NCBI GenBank assembly: GCA_027886175.1
Contig: JAJNNQ010000010.1
Location: 3,325,001 to 3,389,000 of the forward strand
DNA: 64,000 bases
Direction: 5' to 3'
DNA from: Phylloscopus collybita
Lineage: Eukaryota; Chordata; Aves; Passeriformes; Phylloscopidae
This document shows, in pieces, positions 60,601-64,000 of this stretch. Position 1 is the stretch's first letter. The number at the start of each line of letters is the position of its first letter. A program made the translations under genes and the position numbers. The notes below the pieces were generated by a model that did not search any database, had not been told where the DNA came from, and was given only the letters and a program-made list of their open reading frames with translations.

Positions 60601-63600
60601 AACCACTTAATAAAAAATCACCACAACAGGAGCAGAATTGGCTGACATGAGAGAGATGCACGAGAGACAGCTGATGTATCTGCACGAATCCCAGCCTTGA
60701 TCCCGCAGAGATGGCCACATGAAAGTCAGGGAAAGATTCCAGTGCAGAAAGTTGTGTGTGTGTGTCAGTCTTTGGCAGGCTGAGACCTTGAAACCTGCTC
60801 AGGCATCACGGCAGGGTACAGACATAAACTTGACACTTGCAATGTTTCACTTAGCTTTGACAACATGTGATGCTCGGGGGGTTGTTTTAAAAATAAATAC
60901 AAACCGTTTCCCTATTAGCTGTATTACCCTTTCAAATGGGCTTGGGATATAGATTTCTTGGGTTTGATACTTTTCTAGGGAAAAAAAAAATGGCTTAAAT
61001 TAAAGGAGAAATTTTGAAAGAAACTTGGTCTGTTGTCACTGTCATATTGAGCCTTTTGGACCAACAGATGGAATCATACGGATGGATATGGAATGAAAGA
61101 AAGAATGAAGTAAGAAAAAAAAAAATGTTCCAAGAGCTGTTCTTAAAGATTTTCAAGGGCATTTGAGTAGCACTTCCCTCACTTAAAAATGCATCAAAAA
61201 GGAAGAGTGGATCTTTACAACAGTGGCACATCCTTACATTTTCTAGGACAAGGTTACTGCTGGCTGGCTTAGGAAGAAAAAGCTTCACCAAAGCACAGAC
61301 CTCTCTTTTTTACAAAGTCATTATCAAAGCCCTTTGGAATCAGAGCATTGGGCCACATCAGGCATGGCCAGGCTGTGGTCCTTCTCCCTATGTTCTCCTT
61401 TATTTTACTTCCAAACAGACAATGCATTTTTCCTACACCCAGGCAAGTTGTGTTATTTTGAAAGAGAAAACACAGCCTCTAAATCTAGTACTTCAATTTA
61501 TGTATTTTTGGGATGCTGGGCCCCAAATTTACTTGGTAGCAATGATGCCATATCAAATCTACTCGAAATTTAGCAGCAATTTTCAGATCCTGAGTGCTGA
61601 GAAGAGCTGAGCAGACACAGCCTAACAGTTTCCATGAGAGCATTCCCATTCCCTTTTTATTTACTTTCTACATCTACTGTGTTGAACATAGTTAACAGTG
61701 AGAACACTCCAAAAACCAGCTCTACAAAATTCTGAGCAAATGCAGGAGTAAATTCATGGTAAAGCAGATGCCATCTCATATGCATTCTCACTCAAAAAAT
61801 TGACTCCCATAGTCCACCTAACCACAAATTATTCTATAAAAATGATATACTGGAACAAATAACTCTGGAAAACAGGCCAGTCTTCATGTACCGGAGGTCC
61901 AAAAGGTGCTGATCATACACAAAGACATGCATGTAAAGATTTTTAAATTTTAGTCTAAGGTTTAAACTTACCTATTTTAAGTACTACTGTACTCTAACCA
62001 TGTATCCATGTTTGCTTTTCTGTGCAAATCTCCAAGGTTGTTGCTGGTGGCACCAATCTAAATATAAAACCTTTGAGAACAGCACAGACTAATGTAATTT
62101 CTGACAGATAATGTCATAAAGTCAGACTAATGTGAGAGAGGGAAACATCTTGCAGCACAGAAGAAAACCTTTTGCAACCTGTGATCAGTGGTTCTAACCA
62201 GAATGAAAACCAAAACAACCCACTTGGATTCCTGCCCTGAACAGTTCTGCTGTGAACATTTGTGACCATGAAAATGTTCCAGTGATTCATAGTGAGGAGC
62301 AAATGAATCCCAGAAAGCTGCAATCTATTCAGAGGCAATTAAATCCCATCGAGAGGATTCAGAGGCTTGGTTATTCTGCCAATCCAGAGCTGTGCTGAGA
62401 GGGTTTTCGTGACTTCACTGCAGCACAGTGCACTCTGCCTAAACAGCACTTGCTCCACCTCGGTTGAGTCCAGCTTTTTCTGCAGCTTTTGTGTTTCTTG
62501 ACTTTCTGGTTACAATGGTGAATGTCTGTCACAGGAGAGCACAGAGAGGATGTTTGGGACAGGAGTAAAGCCAGCAGGCAAAGATGGTAATGGAACAGTG
62601 CAAGTTACAGCAGGTTCTGCTGCTTTTCTATGTGAGGGAAGGGTAAGCGAGAGCTGGCAGCTGATCCATCCCTGTGCTCATGAAGGACAAGTGTACATCT
62701 CCTGTCCCAGCACTGCAGCTCTGTCATGGTTCATGTTTTATGGCTGAGGATGGAGAGACTAGCTCCCACAACACAGGCAGCCTTGGAGGCTGCTGCTGGA
62801 ATCTGTGCCTATGGCACAAGGAAGTCTTGGTACCACATCTGCAACTGATGGTGAAGGATTCAGAGGAGTGGATGGATCTGTGGATCACAGGTATTCTTTG
62901 TGATCCAGGATATCCAGACTGCATAACTCAGCCCTGGATCTGTGCAAGTGCTGCCTACATGGAGTTAATAAAGTTGTGACCTATCCTTGTCCATCTTCAT
63001 TCACCTGCACATTCTGATCAATAATGCATATTGCTTTTTGCCTTCTCCTCCCCTGTGAGAGGCAAAGCCAATAGAGCAGCGTTCCTACAGGCACATCTAT
63101 GTTTGCTGATGACGCAGAAGTCAGGAGGTTTGTCTGCCCTTGTACAGCTTTACCCTTGGATAAGGCCTCCCTGTTCCTACTGCTGAGCTCCTTTCCCAGA
63201 TGAAGATTGTTTAAGTCTTAAAGTAGTGAGTGTCTTCAAGATGGGAGCAAATTAGGAGACATGTCAAAAGAACAACTACAACAGGAACTCTTAAATGCCA
63301 GGTCTTAAATCATTCTGGCAAATTGTCAGTGTGCTTACATTTCTGCCTCACTCCCCCAAGTTTGCTGATGGATGACCACTGATAGGAAAAAGTTGGAACT
63401 CATGATTTGGCATCCGAGCTCAGCATTAACTAAATCACCCCCCTGCTGCCACAAAGAAAAAAGCATTGGTTCTGATCCAGTTCAGGAATTTAAAGCAACC
63501 ACAACAGAAAAACTAAAACAGCATTGATTCCTAGCTCAAAGGAAGATGTTGTTAGGATGTAGCACAGAATGTCAAGAGACTACTTCCCAACTGCAGACAG

Positions 63601-63739
63601 CCAAGAAGTGCTTTCTGCCCTGCTGAGGTGCAGTGAAAACCCTCCTGGGGTTTTATTTCTGGCAAGCTGTGAGTACTAAGGTATCCAAAATATTTGAACA
63701 CTCTGGCTTCTCAATGAGGCATTTCACAGGTTGAAAATC
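57648..63739. other. Non-coding DNA, no gene seen
   Basis: Apart from the possible MIR at 58275, nothing in these 6 kb is recognisable. Frames peak at 143 codons (minus 60546-60115), overlapped on the plus strand, and encode no known motif. Confidence 0.5.
58275..58345 (-). mobile_element. Possible MIR-like SINE remnant
   Basis: GCAGGGAAATTAAGCC, TCAGCAATTTCCCAGGGTG and AAGCAGGGGTTTC fall in the order of a reverse MIR (GGAAACTGAGGC, AAGTAACTTGCCCAAGGTC, GCAGGGATTCGAAC). The match is weak. Confidence 0.35.
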
Positions 63740-63850
63740 TGTATTATTCTCCTGTAAGGCTGCCTTTGCCCCGTGTTTTACAGACCAGCAGACCAGCAGA
63801 GATGAGGCAAGTTGCTAAAGAGCACATGGCAGGCAGGTGGCAGAACAGGA
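63740..63850 (-). mobile_element. MIR SINE fragment
   Basis: TTTTACAGACCAGCAGACCAG, then GATGAGGCAAGTTGCTAAAG and AGGTGGCAGAACAGGA, follow a reverse MIR (TTTTACAGATGAGGAAACTG … AAGTTACTTG … AGTGGCAGAGC). An 8-base unit, GACCAGCA, is duplicated inside it at 63783-63798. Confidence 0.5.
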
Positions 63851-64000
63851 ACTATTGCTTGGAAATGCCTCTTGCTCTTCTGTCTGCTGAGGAGTCAGAC
63901 TACGCTGACCCGAGTGAATGTAATGAGGGAGGGAGTGAGGGAGAAAGAGAGCACAAGAACTTCTCTCCTTTTATCACACCTTTGCATGCCCACCAGGGCC
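63851..64000. other. Right edge, no feature seen
   Basis: Contains a short GAGGGAGGGAGTGAGGGAG purine run near 63926 and nothing else recognised. Confidence 0.5.

Noticed and set aside
1..64000. tRNA, rRNA, CRISPR array, bacterial operon, intact LTR retrovirus or mitochondrial insertion
   Set aside because: None of the diagnostic sequences (for example B-box GGTTCGANTCC, direct repeat-spacer arrays, long TG...CA terminal repeats) was found on reading both strands.

Overview
The window looks like avian nuclear DNA. Three truncated CR1 LINE copies are present (10.8, 25.9 and 51.1 kb), two of them ending in the ATTCTRTG-type octamer repeats that mark CR1 3' ends. I see no Alu/B1-type SINEs and no intact LTR element, and old MIR remnants are sparse. 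The one gene I can support is the first exon of ARRDC4, an alpha-arrestin, on the minus strand at the left edge (coding 453 down to 108). A CpG-island promoter lies to its right (about 454-850). No other protein-coding gene is supported anywhere in the remaining 63 kb.

Layout: 1-107 is the start of ARRDC4 intron 1; 108-453 is coding exon 1; 454-850 is the promoter, with a TTTAAA box, five CCAAT pentamers, an E-box pair that fits a carbohydrate response element, a FOX site and GC boxes. From 0.85 to 64 kb the DNA is non-coding, AT-rich and mostly CpG-poor. It contains CR1 and MIR fragments, homopolymer and simple repeats, two perfect tandem duplications (40 bp at 5.2 kb, 55 bp at 13.3 kb), and a series of segments that keep CpGs or carry dense homeodomain, POU, SOX or MEF2-type words. 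The clearest of these segments are at 16.1-16.8, 23.9-24.2, 30.0-31.0, 37.4-38.2, 44.4-44.8, 46.3-46.7 and 54.9-55.8 kb. Several CTCF-like words are also present.

Context from known synteny, not visible here: in human, ARRDC4 on 15q26 lies at one end of a long gene desert whose other end is NR2F2 (COUP-TFII), and the desert is upstream of ARRDC4. ARRDC4 here reads leftward with gene-free DNA upstream, so the window most likely covers the ARRDC4 end of that desert. I infer that the candidate regulatory segments act on NR2F2 and/or ARRDC4.

The best-supported point of interest is the promoter. It combines CACGTG-N5-CCTGTG, a nearby CCAAT box and an adjacent GTAAACA site, which is the arrangement expected of a glucose/MondoA-ChREBP-responsive alpha-arrestin promoter. 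No undescribed protein system is evident. Calls of regulatory or conserved segments were made by reading the sequence without any alignment and are given low confidence.
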